Positions 24,050 to 35,715 of a stretch of 64,000 nucleotides of DNA are shown here, piece after piece. This stretch comes from Delphinapterus leucas. Taxonomy: Eukaryota > Chordata > Mammalia > Artiodactyla > Monodontidae. Made by a program: the position numbers and the translations under genes. Positions within the stretch are counted from its first letter, which is position 1. Every line of letters starts with the position of its first letter. The stretch is taken from assembly GCF_002288925.2 (NCBI RefSeq), contig NW_022097993.1:7255537-7319536 (forward strand), in the 5' to 3' direction. The notes under the pieces are model-generated. The model made no database searches. It saw nothing but the letters and a program-made list of their open reading frames with translations, and was not told the DNA's origin.

Positions 24050-24340
24050 TAATTTCCTTGCTATATGAACAGCTTTTACAAATTGATTTTAAAAAGAAGG
24101 TCAGAGGAACCACAATAAAATGCACAAAGAATGGGACCAGAGAGAAAAAGAAATAGAAATGACTCAAACATATGAAAAGAAAAATCATGATCTCAGTGCT
24201 AATACTGAGAAAAAAAGCGAATGAGAACTTTAATGAGATACAATTTTTAAAAGCACAATATTAGCAGAAATAATTTTTTAAACATCTGGTGTTTGACAAA
24301 TAGGGTCAAGTTATAACTGTAGAAGAAAGGATAAATACCA
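24050..24340 (+). mobile_element. Very old L1 ORF2 fragment, probable
   Basis: Matches such as agaaatagaaatgactcaaa, catatgaaaagaaaaatc and aatgagatacaatttttaaa follow the ORF2 C-terminal nucleotide order of old L1s. Divergence is high. Confidence 0.5.
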
Positions 24341-24397
24341 GATTTTAAAAAATCGAACATAAGCTTTATAAGCAAATAAAACTTCATCATGAATTTA

Positions 24398-24793
24398 TTA
24401 AGTATTTTCTGTTAATACTTTATTTTCCCAAGAAATGCTGATACCCTTTAAAATATTCTGAGGTTTGCATTTCATTTGGACAACAAATGATGGTGTCCAT
24501 TCTAATGCCTGAAGCTGATCATAGGATTGGCAACTTAGTCCATGGAGAGTTGTCCTTGGATTCTTGATGCTCTGTAGAAGGTTCATTGAGAAGACCTTCT
24601 TCTATTCCTTACTGGGGAGCTCATTTACTGAGAGAAAAACCTTTTTAGTTTGTTCTTCACAGATATAACAACGATCAGGATCATACCTTTGTGGAAACCA
24701 TGGATATAAAAGTAAATAAGCTGCCTCATCCAGGGCCGGGGACCCACCCAGGGAGGGCAGCTTCTCTGTAGGCAACATGGCTGTTATACTCAC
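24398..24793 (-). other. Unassigned frame with one amber stop
   Basis: On the minus strand two open stretches (24793-24605 and 24601-24398) share one frame and are separated only by a TAG at 24604-24602, giving about 130 codons with one stop. The translation includes YPWFPQRYDPDRCYICEEQ. I do not recognise it. It could be a decayed gene or retroelement fragment, or chance. Confidence 0.2.
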
Positions 24794-26729
24794 TTCTGGT
24801 TCCTCACACCCTCTGTAGCAGCACCTCCCTTCTGGCAGGATTCTAGACGTTGATTTATTTTACTATCTGTGGCAGCTGAGCTCTAGAGCATTTGATCAAA
24901 AGGAAAGGCAACAAATTAATACAATCCTTCCTCCTGGGGGTCTGGAGGGAGGAAGAAGGGCATTTAAAGCAACTGAAAAGGATGTTTAGCTGTTTGGATT
25001 CTCTTACATCCTCCCCTTACTCCCTGTTTTCTTCTGTTGCTTCTAATCTACCCGGGGTACCCCTGGGCCTCCCAGTCTGGCCCTGTTTTGCTCAGGCACT
25101 AGATTTGGAAGGACTCTCTGTTAAGCAAGACCGGGTTTCAAGGAGGACCAGTCAGAGGATCTGTAGAGCGAACAGTCTGTGGGGCAGTTGAAGCTGTCAC
25201 AGAAATCTTGCCTTGAGGCCCAGAACGTAAACCCAAACTACTGGTAGGAAGCTGTAAATTCTTCATTTCAGTGAAAGGATTGGAGTACACTTTCTCCAGC
25301 TCACATGGAGGCTAACAGAAAACATTTATCTTATCCAACCTTGTAAAGTTGGTCCAGAAGCAGACTGGTTGAAGGGGACAGAAATGATGGGAAAGCGCTA
25401 ACCACCAAGAAGTCTTGGTCCTTCCAGGGAGTCCTCTGCGGGAGGGAGCATGTATCTACACAAAAACATTTTCATGGTCTGGCTCCACTTCTCTGGCTTG
25501 CAGGGGAGGCCAGATTCAAGGGCTTCCTTCGGGGAGATCTGCTGGTGATTTCAGTCACCCTGGACCCCACTTCACTAGAGTTACATTTTTCTGTCTCTGA
25601 TAATGATGATCTGTAAACAGTCTCAGCCTCTGTGTTGCAACCCAGATGTGAATTATACACGCTGATGCAAAGAGAATTAAAAAAAAAAATTGGTCCAGTA
25701 TGTTCTTTGCAACATTTAGAATTCCTTCGAGAGGAATTTTCCAACTTAAAGGTCTTTTTTTCCTCTCATAAGCATTTTATAAGTCTTGCAGGATGATTAC
25801 TCATTTTTCTAAATAAAACATTAGCTACTCAGTGTCTAAATAAGGTATTTGAAATGCAAAGAGGTTTTCCTTTGGCTCTTCTTAAAATAAAACATTTCTG
25901 AAAATTTCTTGGATGAAAGGATATTGAGGCTTAAATGTGTCAAAAGTTTGAGCAGATGGGGATGGAACCTATTTACGTGGTGACCTGGTTGCATGACTGC
26001 CCTGTGTTTGTTTTCTGCTAAATGATTTGTAGGGTATTGAACCTGGGAGGCCTTAGCACTATTCCAATGCATCCATGATGTTTTCATTGTTAATGTAATA
26101 TGGACTTTTACAGAACATCAAGTGTATATAAAAATGAATCATTCTGTTTCTGAAGGCTTAATGGGCTTCTCAGAAGGGAGAGAAAAGAGATTGTGTCTAT
26201 TAAGGAGGCCCCTTTCCTTCCCTCCTTCCTGCTCTTTCTCCCTCTCTCCCTACTGTTTCCCAGTAGAGCTTATTTCCTTAGTTACTATGTCTACTTCTTT
26301 ATTTTTTCTCATTTCCAAGATTTGCCAATAGCAGACTTCCAAACTCCCTGTCTTCACAACCACGGAACATGCCTAATTGTTTCTCTTTGTGGAAGAACTC
26401 TGAACACTATAAGGTACTGTAGTAATGTTATGTAACATTTATTATGGAAATAAAAAGGAAAAAATAATAGAAATAAACAGGAGACCAGAAGGCATAGGTA
26501 TTGCTCAATTTAATCACTTAGTGATAATCAGAGGAGAGCAGAAGTATAAGTTGAATCCTGTTCAGAGGCTGGGAAATTACGATTCCGGTGATCCCTGATT
26601 CAAATATGAATATAATTTTGTTGCATGGGTAAACACTTAGGTACTAAGAAGGCAGAAAAGGCACATGGATCTTTTAACTATTGTCTTTTATGTGTGATGT
26701 GGGAAATTGAAAGTCTGGATAACTTAACC
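24794..26729. other. No gene recognised
   Basis: Mixed unique sequence, slightly less AT-rich at 24.9-25.6 kb. Short frames only. No repeat family was identified. Confidence 0.5.
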
Positions 26730-26941
26730 CAGTGGTTCTCAAGTGGGTTGTTTTCCCCCCAGGGGATGTTTGCACTGTCTGGAGACATTTCTGGTTGTCA
26801 TAAATGAGGGTAAGGGTGCTACTGGTATCTAGTGGGTAAAGGCTAGGGCTACTGATGAAAATCCTATAGCACACAGGGCAGCCCTCACAGTAAGAATTAT
26901 CTGGTCCAACATTTCAATAATGCTGATTTTGAGAAACCATG
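26730..26941 (+). mobile_element. MER20 (hAT-Charlie) DNA transposon
   Basis: It starts cagtggttctcaagtggg and has ctggagacatttctggttgt, gtgctactggtatctagtgg and gtaagaattatctggtcc, ending ttttgagaaaccatgg. It is near full length and opposite in orientation to the MER20 at 2.5 kb. Confidence 0.88.
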
Positions 26942-27169
26942 GCTTAATCTAATCCATCATTATTTAAAAATGAAAACTCAAAATAAGCAAACAAACATAA
27001 AAAACTAAGCCTTATATCATCTTTAGCCATCCTTCCTTTTTTTTTTTTTTTTGGAAACTCTGGTCTGTGTCTAGCACTATTGAACTATAGAGAGTCTTAC
27101 TATGTGAACTTTAAACTCTGTGCTATAATACTCTCTTCTTCTTCATTTAATTTACATTTAAAGATATTC

Positions 27170-27430
27170 AAGACTTTTCTTATATGTCACTCTTACTATG
27201 TGAAGCTTTCTGTGACACTGTCTCCTTATGACTCTGTCTCCTAGGAAAAACAAATTATGTCCTAAACTTATTCTTCACATTCTATTGTTTGTTCCCATTT
27301 AAGAACCTTCCCCCCACTGTGAGCACTTGAGGGCAGAAGCTGGATTCCACTCATCTTTAAAAGCCCCGGCAGACAGTCTATCCCTCAGCAGCCTCCAAGA
27401 GATGGGGTTGAACAAATGTCTTCATGAGTG
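27170..27430 (+). mobile_element. L2 3' fragment
   Basis: Forward L2 3' UTR features: tcactcttactatgtgaagc and cactgtgagcacttgagggc, then agaagctggattccactcat. Diverged. Confidence 0.6.
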
Positions 27431-27489
27431 AAAGTCCCAGGGAAGGAGCATCTCTGGGTTAACTTCTCACTTACCTGTGCTTTGTTTAT

Positions 27490-28350
27490 CTTTTGAATAT
27501 TTTTGTGACATGTGAGCTTTGTTCAAGAGCTCATGATATCACTTTCTAGCCCAAAACTCTTTCCTGAGCTGCATTATTGGTGTATACGTGTATAATTATT
27601 TCCATTTTTTCCTGGATGTCTCTCAGGCACCTCAAACTTACCTACATCAAAACACTCCCTAACTTGCTTCTATTATTCCTCTCATATTATTTCCCTCCCT
27701 AACTTGCTTCTTTTCCCAAATACCCTGTAATCAAGAGTGATAGAGCACTTCCAAACAGCTTCCAAATTTCTTTCTCATTTCCAGGACCACTGCTTTAGTT
27801 TACAACTCTAACTCAGCATCCTACTTCCAGAATTCTTTTAATGAAAATCTCTTCTTTCCCCTGGTTAAATTATGCACTGATTCAATGGCTCCTCATTGCC
27901 TGTAGATAGAATCCACATTCTGTAGACTGGGAATAGAAGACCCTTCATGATACTATCTCATGCTATTATCTCCCCAGCCCGTATCAGCTCACACCTTCTT
28001 ATGTGCTCCCAGCACACCAAACAATTTGTTGTTCCTTAACGTACTGTGCTTTGTTACATGCTTTCATCTGTGTTGTTCCCCTTGCCTAAAAGCACCTCCT
28101 CTCATCTCCCACCCTTCTTGTTATCCACCCACTGTCATCTACCAGGTATCTCTCTCCGGAAACTATTCACCTCTATCTTCAGGCTGGATTGGTGTCCCTT
28201 TGCTGGGGTCCCAACTCATTCTGGCTATATTTCCAGGTCAACCCTTTTCTAATAGAGTTGTCAGTGTCTCTCTTCCCTATTAAACTATGAGCCCGTCAAG
28301 GAAGGAGGACGCACGGGACCCATTTCTTATTACAGAGTCTGACAGAGAGG
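27490..28350 (+). mobile_element. L2 LINE, ORF2 C-terminus to 3' UTR
   Basis: Over 800 bp in forward L2 order: cctggatgtctctcaggcac, ttaaattatgcactgattca, atggctcctcattgcctgta, ttgttccccttgcctaaaag and aaactatgagcccgtcaagg. A 107-codon plus-strand frame at 27960-28283 lies in this L2 and is not a host gene. A short phrase, ccctaacttgcttct, is repeated near 27655 and 27695. Confidence 0.8.
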
Positions 28351-29610
28351 AGTAGTAAACACAGAGCCTCCCTTGCAGGAAGTACTCAGTTAGCATGTAC
28401 TCAGTTAAACTGGATCTCAGATGAAGAACCTATTGGGAATACATCTGGAAAGGGAGTGGCTGTAGCATATTCAGCTTATTTCTCGTGTATCAATGTTATT
28501 TAAAGGGACAAAAACTCAACTCTCCTCCCCAGAGTGTGAGGCTCCAGTCTCTTTGTTAGTCTGCTCTATTGGATTTTGTTAGTCTCCATTCCTGTGGACG
28601 TTATTTAACTATTCAAACTCACAAAGATACCATCCAATTGCTTTACTGAATGGAATTTAGTTTGGCCTTTAGAAAGCTACCTTAACTCTTTCCAGCCAGT
28701 AGGTTATCATTTAGTTAGAGTATTGAGGTGGTGAGTGGTTGGGGAATGAATGAGGTAGTGATGGTGGCCTCTGACAACATTGCAGAAATGGCACGAGAAA
28801 TCTCCAAGTGACCACATGCGGGAAAGGATAAGTGGGTATTAGGTGAGGGCCAACAATGAGATAATTCAAGTCCACTTTCCAGGTTTCAGCTACTACAAAA
28901 ATGTTGAAGATTTAAAAATAGATATAATCGGTTCCCCGTCCCATTCCCAGATGTGGAAGCGTCCTCCATCCCATTCTCAGACTCTGTGGGTCCAGCAAGA
29001 CATATAAAGTAGAGGAGGGGTGGTTAAGTCTGGACAAAATTGAGGCATGACCTAACGTTCCACATTCCAAAAGGAAAAAAAAGAAACCTCAAAACAAAAA
29101 TCACATCACTATATTCTTGCAGACATAGCTGAGGTTAATATTAAAAGTGTCACATCAGTTTTATTTTATTTTCTCTTTCTGAGAAATGAAGCAGCGGGAA
29201 AAGGACGAAATGAAGTTGAGGAAGGTGAATACATGACTTATAATTCATATTTTCCAGAAAAGTATAGCATGTAAAAGCCTTTCTGGAAAAAATGCTGAAA
29301 CTGGATTGGATTATTATACATTTTGAATTCAGGTATATCAGCTATTTTATCAAAATGAAAGTCAAGTTGTGTTCACCCAAAAAGCATTCCTCAGGGGTGT
29401 TAAGTGTGATGATGGTTACAAACTTTCTCAATTAGATTTCAAGAAAAGAAAGAGTAAATGTAATTTGGCTTGTTATTCATACTCTACTGAATTATGTCAG
29501 ATCCAAACTGCACAAACCCTTTAGGTTAATTTTGGAAAAAAAGAAACTAAAAATCTTTTATGTGCATTTTTGTTGATACCGTTTAACCTTCAAACGTCAC
29601 ATAGTTTATT
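28351..29610. other. No gene recognised
   Basis: AT-rich unique sequence; nothing assignable. Confidence 0.55.
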
Positions 29611-29626
29611 CAGCTGCCTTTTTCTT

Positions 29627-29941
29627 TCTTTCTTTCTTTTTTGGCTGTGCTGGGTCTTTGTTGCTGCGAGCAGCCTTTCTCTAGTTGCAGCGAGCAGGGT
29701 CTACTCTTCGCTGCAGTGGGCGGACTTCTCATTGCGGTACTTCTCTTGTTGAGGAGCACGGGCTATAGGCGCACGGGCTTCAGTAGTTGTGGCTCGTGGG
29801 CTCTAGAGCTCGGGCTCAGTAATTGTGGCTCATGGGCTTAGTTGCCCTGTGGCATGTGGGATCTTCCCTGACCAGGGCTCGAACCTGTGTCCCCTGCATT
29901 GGCAGGCGGATTCTTAACCAATAGACCACCAGGGAAGTCCC
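29627..29941 (-). mobile_element. CHR-1-type tRNA-derived SINE
   Basis: The plus strand runs ttggctgtgctgggtctttg through the CHR-1 body to aaccaatagaccaccagg and gaagtcccc. Read on the minus strand this is a complete tRNA-derived head. Candidate diverged 16-bp TSDs, cagctgcctttttctt and caggtgtttttttctt, lie at 29611-29626 and 29942-29957 (13 of 16 match). Confidence 0.9.
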
Positions 29942-29957
29942 CAGGTGTTTTTTTCTT

Positions 29958-31480
29958 AATTATACTTTGTTACTAAACAGAGTGAAAGTATCACTTGAGA
30001 AATCACTTTTTCAGGAAAACTATGCATATCATTAATAATTATTTTATTAAAAAGAGATGTTAAGAAAGGTTTTACTGAAGAAACGTTTTGGAAGGAATCC
30101 CCTTTTTCTTGGTTTCTGGAAATATGTGGAAGTCAGGAACAAAGCTTCGGCTATCTTTTATTGTGAAAAGATTCATTTGGTTTACTTTAAATGGGTTTAT
30201 TGAGAAAAAGAAAGTGGAGAAAATTTCTATAACAATGAAAGGAACTTCCTTGGGCAAATCTGCTAGCTGCTTTAAGCTTTGGTTGCCTCATGTATAAAGT
30301 CAGTTTGGATTAACTATATAAAAATGTTCCAGGCTTTAAAATTCAATGATTCTGCTACTTTCTTAATTATCTAAAGGACAGTTGATTTAAAAAACATACA
30401 ACACTATAAAGTGAGTACTATACATCTTGCTTTTGAAAAATAAAAATTATTAAAGATCAAGTAATATTTCATTCATTCTTATTTTGCTTTTGTAGTCAAG
30501 ATAATTTTTTTTTTAAGGAAGGAGTAATGGTTTTACAGATTAAACTGTTCAAAGAGGTAAGAAAATACACATTTTGGCCAGATGCTGGAAGTTTGGGCAT
30601 TAAAATCAATGCCTAGTTTAAGTCAAGGCTGAAGATCACCATCGTAGAACGAGCCTCTGGGGCAATGGAGGAAAGCTGAAATGTTATCCAATAATTATTT
30701 ATTATTAAATTGTCCTTGATAACTGTTCATAGTAAACATTTAAATGTGTTAAATAACTCAGGAGCAATAGTCTCTCAGCACTGAGGACAACAAATGGCTC
30801 TGAGCTTCCTCCAAACCACATTTGTGTTGCCAAATAAGCATTCAACTGGTGGTTGAAAAGCCCCACCTTTCTCTAACACCATTGTTTTTTCTTCATATTC
30901 TTTATTACTTCTGGATAGAAGACAGTTTTCACGGCTGGATGTTGTCAACATGATTTTGGAAACTTTTTTCCCCCAAATCTTGAGATGTTAAATTAATATT
31001 CTGCTTTCCACGTATCACAGCAAGATATAAAAATTACAAACTAGTACTACTTGAAGGATGTATGACTTAAAAAAATAAATAATTAAAAAAAAGAAATACA
31101 GTGTTTAAAGATATGTATCCATGAGGTATCACTAAGACATTAATCTTTTCTTGAAAATTATAACTTTTGTTGTATAATCATTTATTTACAAATCCAAAAC
31201 CCCAAAAAGCTCTGAAAATAAGTTTGTTTTTTTTTTGTAAATATGTGGCAAATATTTGGTGGCAAAACAGGATCTGAGCTGACATAATGCCATTCCAAGG
31301 TTTATTTACTTTACTTAGAATGACTGTTGCAGTGGGAAAATATTACTATTCTTGATTAGATTTGCTTCCCTAGCGCTGGGGATTTTATATAGGAAGCATT
31401 CAGATACCATGTTACCTTTCTAAAAGGTATAAAATTATGAATTTTTAAACACACACAGCCCCAAAGCTTTCAGATAAGAT
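29958..31480. other. No gene recognised
   Basis: AT-rich unique sequence with homopolymer A and T runs. Two small frames overlap on opposite strands near 30072-30297 and show no domain. Confidence 0.55.
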
Positions 31481-32040
31481 TTTCCATATTCTTAGGGATA
31501 TGCTGTGGGAAGATTGTTTCCCAAAAATGTCCTCAACAAAATTTCCTATTCCACGTGTTCTTTTAGAAACTTAACATGATCTCATCAAGAGGTAGGACCT
31601 AATTCCTTTCTTCTGAATTTTGGCATGTTTGGGACTTGCTTATAATTAATAGAATGTGGCATTATTAACATTATGTGTTTCTAAGGCTGGATTTTAAAAT
31701 GCCACAAATGCCCTTGTTCTTGTGGGACACTTGGTCTTGGAGTCCAGACACCACACTGTGAGGAAGCCCAAGAAGCCTATGAAAAAGCCAACATGGGGCT
31801 TCGTTCCGTACTCGTAGGTGAGTTATCCACCAATAGTCTAGACCAGTGTGTCAGTCATGTGAATAAGCCATCTTGAGAGTTAACTATCTAGTCCCCAGTT
31901 GAATGACTTTAGGTGATACTGTGCTTAGTCCTGCTCACATTTCAGATTCATGAAATTTGAAGTCATTCATGAATAAATTAATGATTTTTTGTTGTCACTA
32001 AGTTTTGGGGTAGTTTGTTATGCAACAATAGTATTGGAGG
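31481..32040 (+). mobile_element. LTR, MaLR/MLT1-like
   Basis: The 3' part has gtcactaagttttggggtag, tttgttatgcaacaatag, and upstream gccttgttcttg-like and ggaagcccaagaagcc segments, in the order of an old MaLR LTR. The 5' boundary is approximate. Confidence 0.55.
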
Positions 32041-32260
32041 CTTAAACTGCCTTGTAAGCCGCTCAGTTGCCCCAGGGAAGCCATTCATCAGGGAAGCCCA
32101 AGCTACCCCACATGGAGAGACCTTACGGAGAAGCTCTTAGACTGCATTTAGAAAAATAGATCCCAGCCAGTCACCTGCTCCAGCTGCAGCCAACATTTAC
32201 CAACTCAGAGAGAGACTGACTCAGAACACCCCATCCATGCTCTTCCAGAATTCCTGATCC
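32041..32260 (+). mobile_element. Second LTR fragment, MLT1-like
   Basis: gggaagcccaagctacccca, ctccagctgcagccaacatt and ccagaattcctgatccaag resemble the middle of a related LTR. It repeats part of the neighbour's layout, so two LTR pieces lie in tandem. Confidence 0.4.
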
Positions 32261-32755
32261 AAGAAGCCAAAAAGGAAGAGCTATGAACTTAAGAAATGGA
32301 AGAGGCAGCTAGGTGAAACCATTTTTAGGAAAGATCAAACTGGTTCTGAGTGGTTTCTGTAGTCATGTGTTCTGAGGTTTTCACTCTGATCACCTTCAAA
32401 GAGATCAGACCTGCACAGAGTATTACATATGTATGTATGTATGTATGAGAATACAGTGTGTACGGGAATACAGAAAGGAGAGTAATTAATTCTCCTCTGG
32501 GGCATTTGTGAACAATTTGTAGAACAAATCAAATTTAAACTGGTGCCTGACGGTTGGTTAGGAGATTTTTCCAGGTTGTAAAGTGTGGGTTTGTATGTGT
32601 TATGGCTGTGTGAGGAGAAAGGAAAAGAGGAGGAGAGAGACAGTTGGGAGAATGGCTACTGAGACTTCCAGAGGCTAGGTGTTGATTTTTGTCTTTTCTT
32701 CCTCCCTAAGAAATTTCTTCTTTTGATTTCCTTGAGATAATCCCATTTAAGGTAG
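32261..32755. other. No gene; short (TATG)n
   Basis: Unique sequence with a (TATG)5-type run near 32428-32447. Confidence 0.6.
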
Positions 32756-32765
32756 TAAGGTTTTT

Positions 32766-32976
32766 ATTTATTTATTTATTTTTTGCGGTACGCGGGCCTC
32801 TCGCTGCTGCGGCCTCTCCCGTTGCGGAGCACAGGCTCCAGACGCGCAGGCTCAGCGGCCATGGCTCACGGGCCCAGCCGCTCCGCGGCATGTGGGATCT
32901 TCCTGGACTGGGGCACGAACCCGTGTCCCCTGCATCGGCAGGCGGACTCTTAACCACTGCGCCACCAGGGAAGCCC
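32766..32976 (-). mobile_element. CHR-2-type tRNA-derived SINE
   Basis: The plus strand runs from an ATTT-rich tail through gcggtacgcgggcctctcgc and cagcggccatggctcacggg to ccaccagggaagccc. A TSD, taaggttttt, lies at 32756-32765 and 32977-32986. Low divergence suggests a fairly young copy. Confidence 0.93.
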
Positions 32977-33039
32977 TAAGGTTTTTTTTTTCTCTGAAAT
33001 TTGCCCTCAAAAGAGCCTTGACTAAGACAATTCTTTTGG

Positions 33040-33250
33040 TTTATGACTACCCTATTCTAGGTACTGTGATAGTCATGGTGCATATGTTAATCAATTTAAT
33101 TCTTACAACTACTTTTTGAACTTCAAAAATTCAAAATGGGGATATCATCATCCCCATTTTGAAGATAAGGAAGCTGAGACTAAATACCTATTAAAGTCAC
33201 AAAAGCAGGAAAATGAAAATGGCCTGGATTCAAAATCTAGACTTTCACCC
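33040..33250 (-). mobile_element. MIR SINE with an internal hairpin
   Basis: In reverse: gttaatcaatttaattctta, atcccca.. core, gataaggaagctgagac and ggcctggattcaaaatctag. It contains a perfect inverted repeat with 13-nt arms at 33130-33142 and 33151-33163 (ttcaaaatgggga / tccccattttgaa) and an 8-nt loop. Confidence 0.7.
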
Positions 33251-34155
33251 TTCACTGTACAATGGCTCTCGTGTTTGATCTTATTCTCTTTAGAGCTCAT
33301 CTGGTATTTATATATTTGTGGTGCCCATATATTTTATATGCAGACCTGCTTTATCCCCACAAATTCAGAGTATAGTAGAATTTGTATTTTAATTTTATTT
33401 TTTCCTTTGAGTTGGCCTTGTATTTTGTCTAGAATAGATGCTTTAATATTTAGTTGACTCAGTTAGTGGAAAATAATGAAAAAACTAATGGCAGATAAAA
33501 GCTTTGGATTATGATTAAGACTTGAATGAAAATGAGAAAGAGACGTGTTTCTTCTGTTTCTTTCTGTGGGAAGGAGGAAAAAGGCTGCGACCTCGGGTGT
33601 GTGGGACTTTGCAGGGTATTTATACGAGGCTGGAGGTCTGCAAGGCTCCACTACAAGAGCTGTTCATCTTTATTTTATAGCTGTTTTCTATGATGAAATA
33701 GACATTTGAAAGCAATTCTTTGCAGATGACCAGATTTAATATTATTTTCTTTAAGAGATTCTTCCCTTTGTACAGTGAGATTTTCCTTAAATACTACCTC
33801 TTTAAAAAAAATATTCTGCACTGGTATTATTTACGTACTATGTAATTTTTCTCTTGCCTCAGATATTTTTGTTCCTTTCCTGCTATTATAGTAAAAGATA
33901 ACAACCACAGCAAATCTGACATTTAACTGACTAGCTTCTTTTGGAATACTGATAAATTAGATTATATTTATATTCTATTATATAATGTCAATTAAGTTTT
34001 TCTTAAACCTCTCACCACCAAAAATATCTCTCAGATTAGCCTAATGTATTGCATAAATGTTCAAGTTGAATCATAGACTAATAAATTTTAGTATTTGAAG
34101 AAGAAAAGGAAAGTATGCAGAGTGGAGTCTGGACATTAAACACATACACACACAA
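33251..34155. other. No gene recognised
   Basis: AT-rich unique sequence; no repeat family assigned. Confidence 0.55.
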
Positions 34156-34202
34156 ACCCTCCAGGTGATTCTCAATGCCCAGCCAGGGTTGAAAAACCAG
34201 AG
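34156..34202 (+). mobile_element. MER5A-type 3' fragment
   Basis: aaccctccaggtgattctca followed by gcccagccagggttgaaaaa matches the MER5A terminal region. Only about 45 bp are recognisable. Confidence 0.5.
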
Positions 34203-35184
34203 TCCAACATTTTATCTTACAGATGAAATAACTGAATCAGAGGAAATATTGATAAAATGTCATTTGGGTTCCAGAAGAATGCATAAAACTAAAACTAAAA
34301 TAAACTTAAAAATTCACCTAACAGGAATGATTTATTACCGTAATGTATTTAGTAATAACACTTATTGGCAAACGACTGAAAGCCAACCCCAAATGGTGTA
34401 TGAACAAAGGCAAATGGGTTGGCTTATAGAATTCAGGAAAATGTTGACTACCAAACCCTGGGAAAGGCAAGGATGGGCGTGAGGCACATTCCATGCCAGG
34501 TACTCAGGTGCCACCATTCCTGTCTGTTGTTGAACTTTATTCTCTTCCATTGAAGAACACACTTCTCCACATGGCAGAACATGTGGTTGCCAATGGCTTT
34601 CCATCTTTATACTTCATCCTTTAAGACACCAGGAAGAGAATGACCTCAAGATATCTCCCTAGGGCTGAATTAAAATATCCTAGAAAAGGATTCAACTTGA
34701 GTTGAGCACAAAACATAAATCAAATTGGTCCAAGGGACAAGGTCACACTGTACTGAAAGAAGCATTTCCATCTAAACATAATGATGGGGGAAGAGGCAGT
34801 TTGTAGACAGGAGATCCTTAGCAAACCAGCTCAGGTGTCTACTAAAGTAACTTAGTCAGTTAATTGAGAGAAATGCATTTAAGTATCTCTAAAATTCTTT
34901 CATTGGAAAATCTTTACCTGAAGTACAGGGTAATTTTCTTGGGGAATCATTCTCTAGACTAGAATCTTCCAACCTTCTAGCAGTGGTGGCCCAAGAACTC
35001 CATAGCTCAGTGCACAGACTTTTACCTACTCTCCTTGCCTTTCATCCTGTGCCTCATTTTTTGTGCTACATGAGGTCTGCATCCCCAGTTTAAAACAACC
35101 TGTTTTAATTCCTCCAGGGAATAAGTCTCTCTTCTCTGGCAAAGGAGTGGAGGAAGAGGAAGTCATTTTGTAAAAGTTGAGATG
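34203..35184. other. No gene recognised
   Basis: The first 40 bases may be MIR-like (cagatgaaataactgaatc). The remainder is unassigned. Confidence 0.45.
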
Positions 35185-35715
35185 GGCCTGGGGAGACATT
35201 GCACAGCAGGCTGAAGCTCCTGTCTTTAGAAGGGCCTGCTTGCAAGGTTGGCCGTTGGCTGGCTTCTGGTACCTTGGCTTTTCAAAACGTTCTCTTTGTC
35301 CCTAAGTGGTAAGGTTAGTTGCTGTGCCTCGTCTGTTTATACAACACTGGGATTTATGGTGAATACCTGCTTTCCTGCTGGGAGTGTAGATTTTGGTAGG
35401 TGCTAGGCAAAAGGTGCTTACATGATCAGCCACCAGTAAAAACCCTAAACTTTTAGTCTCAAACAGGCTTCCCTGGGCAGCAACATCACACATGTTGCTG
35501 CATTTTCCTCAATGGCAGGAATGTGTGCTCTGTATGACAGAGGATGGAGTGTAGGAAGTCCTCGCATCGATTCCTTCTAGGCTCCACCTATGTCTTTCCT
35601 ACTGATCCTTCTTGTATCACTGTAATAAATATTCGCTGTGAGTACAACTATATGCTGAATCCTGTGATTCCTTCTAGTGAATCATCAAAATTGTGGGTGG
35701 TCTTGGGATGCCTGA
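35185..35715 (+). mobile_element. Solo LTR, ERVL-like
   Basis: It contains agaagggcctgcttgcaagg, gagtgtagattttggtaggt, gctaggcaaaaggtgc, ccaccagtaaaaaccc, an AATAAA polyadenylation signal near 35626, and gagtacaactatatgctga. The match to a remembered mammal-wide LTR is strong, but the exact family is not certain. No internal retroviral genes adjoin it. Confidence 0.7.
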
